This document shows positions 45,547 through 59,839 of a DNA stretch of 64,000 nucleotides, in pieces (the stretch's first letter is position 1; every line of letters begins with the position of its first letter). The stretch is from Methylophilus aquaticus. GTDB lineage: Bacteria > Pseudomonadota > Gammaproteobacteria > Burkholderiales > Methylophilaceae. The DNA lies in NCBI RefSeq assembly GCF_030769565.1, contig NZ_JAVCAP010000011.1, forward strand, positions 58,570-122,569, in the 5' to 3' direction. The notes under the pieces were generated by a model. It saw nothing but the letters and a program-made list of their open reading frames with translations. It made no database searches and had not been told where the DNA came from. The position numbers were made by a program, and so were the translations under genes.

Positions 45547-45714
45547 GCGCCCTTGGACCATTAGGATAACGCCTACAGGACACTACACATCGAGACACAG
45601 CCCTTGATTGTGCAAACAATGCGAAACTTCAAGCATTGGCCTTAAAGGGCTATTTAAATGCATGACCAGTCTTTGTTACAGTCTGATTTCAAAATAAAAT
45701 CAGTGGGGTGTTGG

Positions 45715-45990
45715 ATGAAATCGGTATTCAAAAATATGTTCACTTGCAGTGCGCTCATATTGGCAACGTTTACGGCCAATGCAACTGCAGATCATGGGGG
45801 ACTAGTGGATGTGTTAGAGGGTGTGCTTGCGCATGCAGACCTTCCCATGAAAGATGGCCTTGCTACATACGCGTTTGCGTTTGCGTTGGAGGCTTCAACT
45901 AAGGGATATGCCAGCATGACCTTGGACAAAGTGGCTTCATCGGATGATGATCAGGCTGACAGTACTGATGCAGACAGCATGCTCGCATAA
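45715..45990 (+). CDS. Small secreted hypothetical protein
   Basis: The 91-residue product has a signal peptide (MKSVFKNMFTCSALILATFTANATA) and an acidic C terminus (SSDDDQADSTDADSM). No family recognised. The ATG at 45715 follows GGGG at seven bases and gives a proper signal peptide; the frame extends 57 bases further upstream. A strong terminator follows. Expression is plausible but unproven. Confidence 0.55.
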   Translation: MKSVFKNMFTCSALILATFTANATADHGGLVDVLEGVLAHADLPMKDGLATYAFAFALEASTKGYASMTLDKVASSDDDQADSTDADSMLA

Positions 45991-46061
45991 AACTGCGCAC
46001 TCACGGCAAATGCTTCTTGGGGTGCACTCGCTTATGTTGTAAATGGTGTGTGATCGATACA

Positions 46062-46103
46062 GTAAAAACACAAAAGGCCGGTTAACGGCCTTTTGTGTTT
46101 TTC
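46062..46103. terminator. Strong bidirectional terminator
   Basis: A 17-base perfect stem (46064-46080 with 46086-46102) around GTTAA carries A and T runs at its ends. It lies between the small secreted protein gene (plus strand) and dedA (minus strand) and can serve both. Confidence 0.92.
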
Positions 46104-46182
46104 ATGCATGTGGATCTATAATCCAAGGCATCAGGTTTTGATTGGTCACAGCGCCTGTGTACCGGTCACTCAAGATGCATGA

Positions 46183-46800
46183 TTACGCTGCCTCATTTTT
46201 GAAATGTCTGCGCACATACCAGACAACAAAGATCAATCCCAATGCCGCGATCACATAATGCGACTCATGGAAATACACTTTCAGGTCCTCCCAGTGCTCA
46301 CCGGCCTTCATGCCGACATAGCCCAGCACAAAACACCAGATCAATGAACCGACGAAGGTGTAAGCCACAAACCGCGTCATATTCATGCGCGCCACGCCTG
46401 CCGGGAAAGCAATAAAGGTGCGTACAGCAGGCAGCAGACGGGCGATAAAGATAATAATCTCGCCATGCTGCGCAAACCAGCGGTCTGCCATGTCCAGATC
46501 CCTTTTGCTGATCAGCACGTACTTACCATACTTCTCCACCAGCGGACGGCCGCCATACATGCCCAGATAATAGGCCGGAATCGAGCCGACCACACAGCCA
46601 ATGGCGCCTGCCAGCGCGATGCCCCACAAGGTCATTTCGCCTTTGGTCACCAGAAACCCTGCAAACGGCATGATGATTTCTGATGGCAAGGGAATACAGG
46701 CTGACTCAATCGCCATCAACAACACGATACCGCCGTAGCCCATGGTCGATATCACGCCGATAATCCAGGCGGCAATTGCTGCCAACAGTTTTTCCAACAT
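46183..46800 (-). CDS. DedA family membrane protein
   Basis: The 205-residue inner-membrane protein has the DedA signature: ESACIPLPSEIIMPFAGFL near residue 35 and FIARLLPAVRTFIAFPAGVARM near 125, with about four to five further hydrophobic segments. DedA proteins flip or carry undecaprenyl phosphate or phosphatidylethanolamine and affect membrane potential. Its ATG overlaps the mfd stop by one base (TAATG), so it is translated with mfd. Confidence 0.92.
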   Translation of the reverse strand: MLEKLLAAIAAWIIGVISTMGYGGIVLLMAIESACIPLPSEIIMPFAGFLVTKGEMTLWGIALAGAIGCVVGSIPAYYLGMYGGRPLVEKYGKYVLISKRDLDMADRWFAQHGEIIIFIARLLPAVRTFIAFPAGVARMNMTRFVAYTFVGSLIWCFVLGYVGMKAGEHWEDLKVYFHESHYVIAALGLIFVVWYVRRHFKNEAA

Positions 46801-49800
46801 TACATAAATTCCTTCAGAAGGGTTTTGACCAACTCGGTACGATGGTTGAGGTTGCCCAATTGTACCGTAACTCTGAGCTTGTCAGGCCCATTCATGCGGC
46901 AGCGTTTATCACGTTGCAGCAGGTTGATCAGCTTCATCGGGTCAATATCTGCCTTGGGATTAAATTGCAGTTGAATGGCGGCATCCGAGGCGTCAATTTT
47001 GATGATACCCAGTGCTCTGGCGGCAATCCGTAAACGATGGCATGCCACGAGCGCTTCACCAGGTTCTGGCAGCAGGCCGAAACGGTCAATCAGCTCTTCC
47101 TGCATGCCATCCAGCGCTTCGTCATCTTCGCAGTTGGCGAGGCGCTTATAAATTACCAGTCGCTCATGTACATCCGGGCAATAGTTGCTAGGCAGCAAGG
47201 CGGGCGTATGCAGGTTGATTTCTGTCGTCACGCCGAGTGGCGCATCCAGATCGGGCTCTTTACCAGCCTTAAGCTGCTTCACGGCGTGGTTGAGCATGTC
47301 GGAATACAGGTTAAAACCAATTTCCTGCATTTCACCACTTTGGCTATCGCCCAGCAATTCACCGGCACCACGGATCTCGAGATCGTGCATGGCGAGGTGG
47401 AAACCAGCACCCAGGTCTTCCAGCAACTGAATTGCATCCAGCCGCTTTTGCGCTTGTGGCGTAATGGTGCGATGTGGATCGGTCAGCAAATAGGTATATG
47501 CCTGATGGTGACTGCGACCGACGCGGCCACGCAACTGGTGTAACTGTGCCAGGCCGAACATATCGGCCTTGTTAATGATCATGGTATTGGCGGTGGGAAC
47601 GTCAATACCGGTTTCGACAATGGTAGTGCATAACAGCAAGTTGGCACGTTGCTGATAAAAATCACGCATGACGTGTTCCAGCTCACGCTCACGCAACTGG
47701 CCATGGCCGATGGCAATGCGCGCTTCGGGCACGATTTTTTCCAGCTTTTCCTTCATCACGTAGATGGTATCCACCTCGTTGTGCAGAAAATACACCTGCC
47801 CGCCGCGCTTGAATTCACGCATGACAGCTTCGCGGATAATGCCATCGGAATATTCGGTGTGGAAGGTTTTAATCGCCAGCCGCTTTTGCGGCGGCGTGGA
47901 AATGACGGAGAACTCGCGCAAGCCTTCCATCGCCATGCTGAGCGTACGCGGGATCGGCGTGGCCGTCAGTGTCAGCACATCGACTTCGGCACGCAGGGCC
48001 TTCATCTGTTCTTTCTGCCGCACACCAAAGCGGTGTTCTTCGTCTAGAATCGCCAGGCCCAGATTTTTGAACTTTACATCCTTCTGGATCAGGCGATGGG
48101 TGCCGATGATGATGTCTATGCTGCCATCGGCCAGTCCTTTGAGCGCTTCGGTTTGCTCTTTGGCAGTGCGGAAGCGCGAAATTTCAGCAATCTTGATTGG
48201 CCATTCGGCAAAACGGTCACAGAAGTTCTGGTAATGCTGCTCTGCCAGCAGGGTGGTGGGCACCAGCACGGAGACCTGACGGCCACCCATCACGGCCACA
48301 AAAGCTGCACGCAAGGCCACTTCCGTCTTGCCGAAGCCGACATCGCCACACACCAGCCTGTCCATGGGGCGGCCAGACTGCATATCTTTGATCACATTTT
48401 CAATGGCTTCGAGCTGGTCTGGTGTTTCTTCAAACGGAAAGCTTTCGCAGAAGGCTTCGTAATCATGCAGGCTTAAAGTAAAGGCATGACCTTTGCGCGC
48501 AGCGCGTTGTGCGTACAAGTTAAGTAATTCGGCAGCGGTATCACGAATCTGCTTGAGTGCTTTTTTCTTGGCTTTTTCCCACTGACCACTGCCCAGGCGA
48601 TGCAAAGGCGCACTTTCAGGCGGTCCGCCGGAATAGCGTGAAATCAGGAATAATTGCGAGACGGGTACATATAGCTTGTCATCGCCAAAATATTCAATCA
48701 GCAATAACTCGGTTTCGCCCTCACCAAAATCAATATTGACAAGGCCTTTGTAGCGACCCACGCCATGCTGCTCATGCACGACCGGGTCATCGATGCGCAA
48801 CTCGGAAAGGTCTTTGAGCATGCCCTCGGTATTGCGGGCTTTTTCCTGATTGCGGCGGCGTTGCTGACGCACAGTGGCCGCATACAACTCGGCCTCGGTA
48901 ATCACCACGATTGGGCTGCCTGCACGCGCCTCATCGACAAAGCCCATATGCAGCGGGGCTACGCCGAGCATGACACGGTCCGGTGCCTGCATAAAGCTGG
49001 CCCAATCGTCGCAGGTCGCCATTTGCAGGCCATGCTCGACAAACAGCTGGGCAATGGTCTCCCGTCGGCCGAGGCTCTCGGCGGCAATCAATACACGGCC
49101 GTCAAACTGCTGGAGATAAGCTTGCAGTTTGTGCAAAGGCTGCTCGGCCCGCCGGTCCACATCCACAGCCGGCATGGCCGCCACGCCTTGCAGTTGATAA
49201 TGCACCAGGGCAAACGCATGGGTTTGCCTGAAAAAATCATCGATTTTCTGCAACAGGGTTTCCGGACGCAGAATCGGTTTTTCAGCATCATATGCCATCA
49301 GGCGGTAACGCAGGTTGGCATCGCCCCAAAACGTTTGCGCCGCTTTGTCGAGATCACCATGCAAACACAAGACGGCTTGTTTGGGAAAGTAATCAAACAA
49401 GGTCACCGTGTCTTCAAAAAACAGCGGCAGATACCATTCCACACCACCGCTGGGCGTGCCTTTGCTCACATCTTTATAAATTTTTGCGCGTTGCGGATCG
49501 CCTTCAAAATACTCCCGAAACTGGCTGCGAAAGCGCGTAATCGCCGCTTCGTCCATGGGGAATTCACGCGCAGGCAGCATGCGGATCTCAGACACCGGGT
49601 ACACGCTGCGCTGGGTATCGATATCGAAGGTACGGATGGTTTCAATTTCATCATCAAACAAGTCGATGCGATACGGCAAGGCACTGCCCATCGGGTATAA
49701 GTCGACCAGGCCACCGCGCACACTGAACTCACCCGGACTCATCACCTGGCTGACATGGTGATAGCCTGCCTGTGCGCATTGATTGCGTAAGGCGTCTACA

Positions 49801-50207
49801 TCCAGCCTTTGCCCTTTTTTGAGCATAAAGGTGTGGGCTGCCAGATAGGCGACCGGCGGCAACCGTAACAAAGCCGTTGAAATGGGCACCACCACGACAT
49901 TACTCTGGTTCTGGCTGAGTTGGTACAAGGTAGCCAACCGCTCTGAAATCAAATCAGGATGTGGCGAAAACACGTCGTAAGGCAGGGTTTCCCAATCTGG
50001 CAATACATTGACCGTAATGTCCTTGGCAAAAAAAGGAATCTCCTCCAGCAGGCGTTGGGCCTCAAAAGCATTGGCGGTGAGGACGACCAGCGGCGTATGG
50101 GTGGTTTTTAACGCACAGGCCAGGTCAGCCAGCGCGCGACTGTCAATGCCCTGGCTCTGAAATGAAAATCGCTGCGGATGCCCGATGACGGGGAGTGAAA
50201 CTGCCAT
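46800..50207 (-). CDS. mfd: Transcription-repair coupling factor Mfd
   Basis: Mfd removes RNA polymerase stalled at lesions and recruits UvrA. The 1135-residue protein has a UvrB-like N-terminal region, an RNA-polymerase-interaction domain (VVHEQHGVGRYKGLVNIDFGEGETELLLIEYFGD nearby), then RecG-like translocase motors with VCGDVGFGKTEVALRAAF (Walker A), LDEEHRFGV (Walker B), LTATPIPRTL and QLRGRVGRS. A C-terminal TRCF domain follows. The ATG at 50207 gives MAVSLPVIGHPQ and a length close to E. coli Mfd; upstream in-frame codons are not used. Confidence 0.96.
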   Translation of the reverse strand: MAVSLPVIGHPQRFSFQSQGIDSRALADLACALKTTHTPLVVLTANAFEAQRLLEEIPFFAKDITVNVLPDWETLPYDVFSPHPDLISERLATLYQLSQNQSNVVVVPISTALLRLPPVAYLAAHTFMLKKGQRLDVDALRNQCAQAGYHHVSQVMSPGEFSVRGGLVDLYPMGSALPYRIDLFDDEIETIRTFDIDTQRSVYPVSEIRMLPAREFPMDEAAITRFRSQFREYFEGDPQRAKIYKDVSKGTPSGGVEWYLPLFFEDTVTLFDYFPKQAVLCLHGDLDKAAQTFWGDANLRYRLMAYDAEKPILRPETLLQKIDDFFRQTHAFALVHYQLQGVAAMPAVDVDRRAEQPLHKLQAYLQQFDGRVLIAAESLGRRETIAQLFVEHGLQMATCDDWASFMQAPDRVMLGVAPLHMGFVDEARAGSPIVVITEAELYAATVRQQRRRNQEKARNTEGMLKDLSELRIDDPVVHEQHGVGRYKGLVNIDFGEGETELLLIEYFGDDKLYVPVSQLFLISRYSGGPPESAPLHRLGSGQWEKAKKKALKQIRDTAAELLNLYAQRAARKGHAFTLSLHDYEAFCESFPFEETPDQLEAIENVIKDMQSGRPMDRLVCGDVGFGKTEVALRAAFVAVMGGRQVSVLVPTTLLAEQHYQNFCDRFAEWPIKIAEISRFRTAKEQTEALKGLADGSIDIIIGTHRLIQKDVKFKNLGLAILDEEHRFGVRQKEQMKALRAEVDVLTLTATPIPRTLSMAMEGLREFSVISTPPQKRLAIKTFHTEYSDGIIREAVMREFKRGGQVYFLHNEVDTIYVMKEKLEKIVPEARIAIGHGQLRERELEHVMRDFYQQRANLLLCTTIVETGIDVPTANTMIINKADMFGLAQLHQLRGRVGRSHHQAYTYLLTDPHRTITPQAQKRLDAIQLLEDLGAGFHLAMHDLEIRGAGELLGDSQSGEMQEIGFNLYSDMLNHAVKQLKAGKEPDLDAPLGVTTEINLHTPALLPSNYCPDVHERLVIYKRLANCEDDEALDGMQEELIDRFGLLPEPGEALVACHRLRIAARALGIIKIDASDAAIQLQFNPKADIDPMKLINLLQRDKRCRMNGPDKLRVTVQLGNLNHRTELVKTLLKEFM

Positions 50208-50367
50208 AAAAAGTCGAATCTGCGTGTAGAAGTTAGATGAGTAATGGTTGGCGAATTTGCCGAGTTTGCTATTATAACTGCAAGCGTACAGCAGCTGTGA
50301 CATTCACCCGCTGTCCACCCGAGCGATCAAAGGCACTCGCGCGCCATATAAAAACGGAGAAATCACC

Positions 50368-51042
50368 ATGAACGACAAACAGGCCGTTGCACTGGAAGCT
50401 GCCAATTACGTCAAGAACGATATGATTGTCGGCCTTGGCACAGGTTCCACCGCCAACTATTTCATTGAGGCGTTGGCACAACGCCAGCAATCTGAGGGCC
50501 TGCGTGTGGCTACGGTTGCCAGTTCGAATATCAGCATGATTAAAGCACAGTCCGTCGGACTGACTGTGCTTAGCCTGGCGCAACTATCTGAAATAGACCT
50601 GTACGTCGATGGAGCAGACGAAATTACGCCGGATAATACGCTACTAAAAGGACGCGGCTATGATCTGGTCATGGAAAAGCTGCTGGCCAAAGCTGCCAGG
50701 CAGTTTATTGTCGTCGCTGACAAAAGTAAGCTGGTCAGCCGCATTGGTGAACACTTTGCGATTCCGATTGAGGTCATGCCTTTTGCCTGGCAGGCAGCCA
50801 AGCGTAGCATTGAAGCTATTGGCGGAACCGGAGACTTGCGCCCCAACGCTGCTAAAGATGGCTTAAGCATCACCAGCCATGGCAGTCTGGTATTAGACAT
50901 GCGCTTTGATGCCGGGATTGACGGCCACCAGCTCAACGCACTGCTCAATAATATTCCCGGTGTGGTTGAGCATGGTATTTTTGCCAAACTGGCCACTACG
51001 GTCCTGATCGCCGATCAAGGCAAGGTTGAGGCACGCGGCTAG
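50368..51042 (+). CDS. rpiA: Ribose-5-phosphate isomerase A
   Basis: The enzyme interconverts ribose 5-phosphate and ribulose 5-phosphate, feeding the pentose phosphate and, in these methylotrophs, the ribulose monophosphate cycle. The 224-residue protein has GLGTGSTANYFIEAL (phosphate loop), DGADEITPDNTLLKGRG (catalytic Asp and Glu), and VADKSKLV. A purine-rich site precedes the ATG. It is divergent from mfd and only six bases upstream of the mltF-like gene. Confidence 0.95.
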   Translation: MNDKQAVALEAANYVKNDMIVGLGTGSTANYFIEALAQRQQSEGLRVATVASSNISMIKAQSVGLTVLSLAQLSEIDLYVDGADEITPDNTLLKGRGYDLVMEKLLAKAARQFIVVADKSKLVSRIGEHFAIPIEVMPFAWQAAKRSIEAIGGTGDLRPNAAKDGLSITSHGSLVLDMRFDAGIDGHQLNALLNNIPGVVEHGIFAKLATTVLIADQGKVEARG

Positions 51043-51047
51043 TCGTC

Positions 51048-52529
51048 ATGTTCGGCAAGTACGGGGGAATCTTGCGCAGAACAATGGCTCTGCGGCCTGC
51101 ACGGCACTTGCTGGCACTTGCTGGCATGTGCCTGGCCTTGCTTGGCTGCAAAGAGCCCATGTCATCGCAAACATCTCCCCCCGCAGCCCCGGACCCATAC
51201 ACCATACGATTTGTGACGATTAACAGCCCAAGCACTTATTATATTGACAGTCAAAACAACTATGCCGGGCTCGAATATGACCTGGCCAAGCGGTTTGTTG
51301 AGTTTATCGGCCCCCCCTACACACTCGAGTTTATTGTCGTAGACAGTTTTTCAAAAGTGCTGCCAACCTTGCTTCGCGGCGAAGCCGATATTGCTGCCGC
51401 AGACATCAGCATTACCACACCACGCAAACGTCAGGTGACATTTGGGCCGCCATTTAACCAGGTGCAATCTATGGTGGTGTTTAATAAAGATAAAAATAAA
51501 GAGCCCGGCAAGGTGTCCTCCTTACTCAATAAAGCACTGGTCGTTCCCCGTGAGACCAGCTTTGTAGACCGTCTGCGTGAGTTGCAGTCGGCACATCCAG
51601 AACTGACCTGGAGAGAGAGCGATCAATACAGCTCGGAACAACTGATTGAAGCGGTCGCGCTCGGCCAAATCGATTACACAGTCGCAGACAATCATCTGCT
51701 TGCCATCATGCAGTATAACTACCCGCAGTTGGATGCAGGCCTGATACTGGGCTCCGCAGATAAAATTGCCTGGGCAATTAACAAGCAGCATGCGCATGAA
51801 AAGCTCGAACAAATCGAGTCGTTTTTCAAAAAAATTGAAAAAGATGGCACGCTGCGTAATCTGCTGGACCGTTACCACGGACATACCCGCCGACTTAAAA
51901 AAGTAGACGTGGCGACCTTTTTAAGCAAATCACAAACCTTGCTGCCCAAATATGTCCGTCTGTTCAAGAGTGCCCAGGAAATTACCGACATTGACTGGCG
52001 CCTGCTGGCCGCACTGAGCTATCAGGAATCACACTGGGATAACTACAGCACCTCGCCCACCAATGTGCGCGGACTGATGATGCTGACGGAACAGACCTCG
52101 GACATGATGAATGTGACTGACCGACTGGACCCCAAACAAAGTGTGATGGCAGGTGCCAAATTTTTGCTCTGGCTGAAAGACCGTATCCCGTCACGGATTC
52201 CGGAACCGGACCGCACTTTTATGACGCTTGCGGCTTACAATAATGGGGTTGGACATCTTGAAGATGCGCGGGTGATTGCACAACGGCTGGGGCTTAACCC
52301 GGACAGCTGGGCCGATGTAAAACGCGGCTATCAGTTGCTCAATGATCCGGCACATTATGTGAATGCCAAGCATGGTTACTGCAGCTGCGGTGCGCCAGTG
52401 ATTTACACCGAATCGGTGCGCAGCTATTACCAGATCATGGAAAAACACTTCCCACCGTATGACCCTGGCGTAGACCCTTACAGAATTGCGGACGTAAAAA
52501 TGCCCTGGCTATTAGCCAAGGCAGATTAA
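51048..52529 (+). CDS. mltF: Membrane-bound lytic transglycosylase F-like lipoprotein
   Basis: The 493-residue protein has a lipobox (CLALLGC) for attachment to the outer membrane. An extracellular solute-binding type 3 domain follows (about 52-285), then a lytic transglycosylase domain with the catalytic Glu in LSYQESHWD and the GLMMLTEQTSDMM and TLAAYNNGVGHL segments. This is the MltF plan; it cleaves glycan strands to anhydromuropeptides. The ATG at 51048 is used; an ATG at residue 13 is equally possible and still gives a signal peptide. Confidence 0.88.
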   Translation: MFGKYGGILRRTMALRPARHLLALAGMCLALLGCKEPMSSQTSPPAAPDPYTIRFVTINSPSTYYIDSQNNYAGLEYDLAKRFVEFIGPPYTLEFIVVDSFSKVLPTLLRGEADIAAADISITTPRKRQVTFGPPFNQVQSMVVFNKDKNKEPGKVSSLLNKALVVPRETSFVDRLRELQSAHPELTWRESDQYSSEQLIEAVALGQIDYTVADNHLLAIMQYNYPQLDAGLILGSADKIAWAINKQHAHEKLEQIESFFKKIEKDGTLRNLLDRYHGHTRRLKKVDVATFLSKSQTLLPKYVRLFKSAQEITDIDWRLLAALSYQESHWDNYSTSPTNVRGLMMLTEQTSDMMNVTDRLDPKQSVMAGAKFLLWLKDRIPSRIPEPDRTFMTLAAYNNGVGHLEDARVIAQRLGLNPDSWADVKRGYQLLNDPAHYVNAKHGYCSCGAPVIYTESVRSYYQIMEKHFPPYDPGVDPYRIADVKMPWLLAKAD

Positions 52530-52550
52530 AACAGGCAACCAGACCACAGC

Positions 52551-55153
<2,603 letters not shown>

Positions 55154-55174
55154 ACGCAGACGTGGATGGATGAA

Positions 55175-55792
55175 TTACTCACCCACGACATCGACCCCTT
55201 TGGGTGGGTGAAATAGAAACTGTGCTGTGTTTAAAGCGGGATTCACTTCTACATTTGAAAATACAATTTGGGTGGTTTGACCAAAGCTGTCCACCATACG
55301 CATTTGCGCCAGATTGCCATGATCAAACGAAATGATCACCACCTGGAAACCACTGTCTTTCTGGCGTGGCTTGGCCTGCACGCGTTGCAAGCCCTCATAA
55401 TCAACCAGGCGACTCAGCTGAAAGCTGGTCTCGACGGCTGGTCCACCCGCCAGTAATGCGGCCGGACTGGTACCCAGCACTTTGTCGACGGCGCGCACAG
55501 TCACTTGCTGGAGGTCGATATCAAACAAAAACACCTGATTGCCATCGCTGATGATTTGCTGCTCGTAGGGTTTATGATAATCCCAGCGAAACTTGTTGGG
55601 ACGTTGCAACATCATGGTGCCATCGACCTCCTGCAGCTTGCGGCCCTTCTGGTCAAACACGGTTTGCTTGAAATTGGCACGCATGGCCTGGGTGGCACTG
55701 TAAAAACGCTTCAGGTCATCCACGCCATCGGCATGCGCCACCGCCACCGCCACCAGTGCACTGAATACACACACTACAAACCTCTTAATCAT
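55175..55792 (-). CDS. lolA: Outer-membrane lipoprotein carrier LolA
   Basis: LolA ferries lipoproteins through the periplasm from LolCDE to LolB. The 205-residue protein has a signal peptide (to VAHA) and the characteristic [42 protein letters not shown] and [10 protein letters not shown] segments. It overlaps the ftsK stop by eight bases and precedes rarA by 21. Confidence 0.93.
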   Translation of the reverse strand: MIKRFVVCVFSALVAVAVAHADGVDDLKRFYSATQAMRANFKQTVFDQKGRKLQEVDGTMMLQRPNKFRWDYHKPYEQQIISDGNQVFLFDIDLQQVTVRAVDKVLGTSPAALLAGGPAVETSFQLSRLVDYEGLQRVQAKPRQKDSGFQVVIISFDHGNLAQMRMVDSFGQTTQIVFSNVEVNPALNTAQFLFHPPKGVDVVGE

Positions 55793-58097
55793 GATCGCCT
55801 CCAGCCTTTACCAGTACTTCACGGTTACCATTGCTTTGCATGGCAGAGACCAGACCGGCACGTTCCATATCTTCGATTAATCGCGCTGCACGGTTATAGC
55901 CGATACGCAACTGACGTTGCACGGATGAAATCGAGGCACGGCGGGTTTTTAACACAATGGCGACGGCTTCATCATACAACGGGTCTTTCTCACCGCCTGC
56001 ATCCTGCCCACCGGACAGGCCATCCATGTCGCCACCTTCCGTCTCATTGGTGAGAATGCCTTCGATATAGTTCGGTTCCCCCTGCGCTTTTAGAAAGTTC
56101 ACCACGTTATGCACTTCACCGTCGCTGACAAAGGCGCCGTGAATACGCAAGGGATAACCGCTGCCAGGCGGCAGGTAGAGCATGTCGCCCTGGCCGAGCA
56201 GGGTTTCCGCACCCATCTGGTCCAGAATGGTACGCGAGTCAATTTTGCTAGATACCTGAAACGCAACACGGGTCGGCACATTAGCCTTGATCAGGCCGGT
56301 AATCACATCAACTGAGGGCCGCTGCGTGGCCAGCACCAGATGAATACCGGAAGCGCGCGCTTTCTGCGCCAGACGGGCAATCAGCTCTTCCACTTTTTTG
56401 CCCACGACCATCATCAGGTCGGCCAGTTCATCAATCACCACTACAATCAGGGGCATTTCTTCCAGAGGCTCTGGCGCATCCGGCGTTAAACTGAATGGAT
56501 GCGGAATAGCTGTGCCCTGCTTTTTGGCCTCTACAATTTTCTGATTATAGCCTGCGAGGTTGCGCACACCCAGTGTGGACATTAACTTGTAGCGGCGCTC
56601 CATCTCTGCCACGCACCAGTTCAAGGCATTGGCCGCCTGCCGCATGTCAGTGACCACGGGGGCCAGCAAATGCGGAATGCCTTCATACACAGACAGTTCC
56701 AGCATTTTGGGGTCGATGAGAATCATGCGCACCCGACTGGCCTCAGCCTTGTAGAGTAAGCTTAGAATCAGTGCGTTAATCGCCACCGATTTACCGGAGC
56801 CGGTGGTCCCTGCAACCAGCACATGCGGCATTTTTGCCAGATCGGCCACCACTGGCTTGCCTGCAATGTCCTTGCCCATGGCAATCGCCAGTGGAGAGTG
56901 CATGTCAGCATAAGCCTGGCTGCCCATAATTTCAGTCAGAGACACGATCTGGCGTTTGGGGTTGGGAATTTCCAGCCCCATATAGCTTTTACCCGGGATG
57001 GTTTCGACAACGCGTACGCTGATTACTGACAAGGCACGCGCCAAGTCTTTGGCCAGGTTGGTAATCTGGCTGCCTTTTACACCGGGGGCAGGGTCCAGTT
57101 CATAACGTGTAATCACCGGTCCGGGTTGTGCAGTCACCACTTTGACATCAATGCCAAAGTCCATCAGCTTGCGTTCAATCAGGCGCGAGGTAAAATCCAG
57201 CGTTTCGGCAGATTGCATTTCCACGGACTGGTTGACAGCATCCAGCAAATGCAAGGGCGGCAATCCTTCCTGCTCGATAGATTCAAACAAGACAGCCTGT
57301 TTTTCTTTGACCACGCGCTCGCTGGGCTCAATCACAGTTTCCGGCACAGTAATTTCTACCGGCTTTCGGTCTTCATTACGCTTGCGCTCAGACAACACAA
57401 ACTCTTCACGCGCTTGCAATGCCTGCCTGCCCATTTGTCGGTCTTGCCAGTCCTGATACTTGAGCAGACTCCACTGATACGCCTCAATCACACGTTCACC
57501 CAATCGCTCACTCATGGTCAGCAACGACCAGCCAGTGAACAGGCTGAAAGCGGTGGCGAATAACACCAGCAACAACATGGTGGACCCTGCAAATCCAAAC
57601 ATATTACGAAACAGATTATCTACGCCGCTACCAATCACCCCGCCCTGCTTGAGCGGAAAGTCCGCCGGAAAATTGACCAAATGCCCAGATTCTAAAGCTG
57701 CCGAAGCAATGACCAGCAAAGCAAACCCAACCGCATTCAGCCACCACTCTTGCTTTTCAGGCGCATCCAGGTGCAAATGCTGGTACATTAGCCAGACAAA
57801 GTAAAAAATCAGCACCACAAACCACCAGGCGGAAAACCCGAATAATGACAAAAAGATGTCCGAAAGCCATGCCCCCACGACACCGCCTGCATTGTGGATA
57901 GAGACGCCCTCATCCACCGCATGCGTCCAGCCTGGATCCTCGTGGTGGTAGGTCATCAGAATCACGGCAAGAAAAATACCCAATGCGGCCCATGCGATCC
58001 ACGCCACTTCTCTCACGAGCCTGGCGTCTCTCAGCTGCTTTTCCGTCGAAACTTTTTCCAGACGGGCATTAGCGATGCTTTTCTTATTAAAAAACAA
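55785..58097 (-). CDS. ftsK: DNA translocase FtsK
   Basis: FtsK couples chromosome dimer resolution to division. The 770-residue protein has four membrane helices (about 30-200), a linker shorter than in E. coli, a RecA-like motor with [17 protein letters not shown] (Walker A) and [15 protein letters not shown] (Walker B), and a C-terminal gamma winged helix ([34 protein letters not shown]) that reads KOPS and activates XerD. The first codon is TTG at 58097 with only a weak AGAGA site; the next ATG would fall inside the first membrane helix, so TTG is favoured. Confidence 0.94.
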   Translation of the reverse strand: MFFNKKSIANARLEKVSTEKQLRDARLVREVAWIAWAALGIFLAVILMTYHHEDPGWTHAVDEGVSIHNAGGVVGAWLSDIFLSLFGFSAWWFVVLIFYFVWLMYQHLHLDAPEKQEWWLNAVGFALLVIASAALESGHLVNFPADFPLKQGGVIGSGVDNLFRNMFGFAGSTMLLLVLFATAFSLFTGWSLLTMSERLGERVIEAYQWSLLKYQDWQDRQMGRQALQAREEFVLSERKRNEDRKPVEITVPETVIEPSERVVKEKQAVLFESIEQEGLPPLHLLDAVNQSVEMQSAETLDFTSRLIERKLMDFGIDVKVVTAQPGPVITRYELDPAPGVKGSQITNLAKDLARALSVISVRVVETIPGKSYMGLEIPNPKRQIVSLTEIMGSQAYADMHSPLAIAMGKDIAGKPVVADLAKMPHVLVAGTTGSGKSVAINALILSLLYKAEASRVRMILIDPKMLELSVYEGIPHLLAPVVTDMRQAANALNWCVAEMERRYKLMSTLGVRNLAGYNQKIVEAKKQGTAIPHPFSLTPDAPEPLEEMPLIVVVIDELADLMMVVGKKVEELIARLAQKARASGIHLVLATQRPSVDVITGLIKANVPTRVAFQVSSKIDSRTILDQMGAETLLGQGDMLYLPPGSGYPLRIHGAFVSDGEVHNVVNFLKAQGEPNYIEGILTNETEGGDMDGLSGGQDAGGEKDPLYDEAVAIVLKTRRASISSVQRQLRIGYNRAARLIEDMERAGLVSAMQSNGNREVLVKAGGDHD

Positions 58098-58207
58098 TAT
58101 CTTGTCTCTTTCTCTGCAAGAGTGAACTTAAGTGATTATAGCAAAATCAAATTGCAGACAGGGATTCAAGGTTTTAAAATACCTTTCAACACTCACAAGG
58201 AGCTCTC

Positions 58208-58672
58208 ATGGACATTGGAATTAATAACGAAGACCGTCAAAAGATTGCAGAAGGTCTATCAAAACTGCTGGCAGATACCTACACTTTGTATCTAAAAACA
58301 CACTACTTCCACTGGAATGTCACCGGCCCCATGTTCAATACATTGCACCTGATGTTTGAAACACAATATACCGAGCTGGCACTGGCAGTCGACCTCGTGG
58401 CTGAACGGATTCGTTCACTGGGCGTGTATGCACCAGGCACCTATGCGCAGTTTTCCAAGTTGACATCCATTGATGAAACGATCGATGTGCCAAAAGCCAG
58501 TGACATGATCAGCGAACTGGTTGCAGGCCATGAAGCCGTTTGCCGCACAGCCCGTAGCGTGTTCCCGGCTGCGGAAAAAGCCGATGATGAAGCCACGGCT
58601 GACCTGCTTACCCAACGTTTGCAATTGCATGAAAAAACTGCATGGATGTTACGCAGTATGCTTGAAAAATAA
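58208..58672 (+). CDS. dps: Dps-family ferritin-like DNA-protecting protein
   Basis: The 154-residue protein forms a dodecamer that oxidises and stores iron and shields DNA from peroxide. The ferroxidase-site residues are seen in [25 protein letters not shown] and [23 protein letters not shown] precedes the ATG. It lies divergent from ftsK and upstream of trxB on the same strand. The N terminus lacks the long lysine-rich tail of E. coli Dps, so DNA binding may be weak. Confidence 0.93.
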   Translation: MDIGINNEDRQKIAEGLSKLLADTYTLYLKTHYFHWNVTGPMFNTLHLMFETQYTELALAVDLVAERIRSLGVYAPGTYAQFSKLTSIDETIDVPKASDMISELVAGHEAVCRTARSVFPAAEKADDEATADLLTQRLQLHEKTAWMLRSMLEK

Positions 58673-58739
58673 TCGGGCAGTCATAGCTACAGGTAAGTCC
58701 TCAACAATGCATTGACTGCATCACTAAAAATAATATTCC

Positions 58740-59766
<1,027 letters not shown>

Positions 59767-59799
59767 GCAATCCAGTCACTCTTAACAGGCAATGCAATG

Positions 59800-59829
59800 A
59801 AAAGCGCACTCCAGTGCGCTTTTCTTTTA
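59800..59829 (+). terminator. Rho-independent terminator after trxB
   Basis: AAAGCGCACT and AGTGCGCTTT form a stem followed by TCTTTT, directly before the smr start. Confidence 0.8.
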
Positions 59830-59839
59830 AAATGTAACC

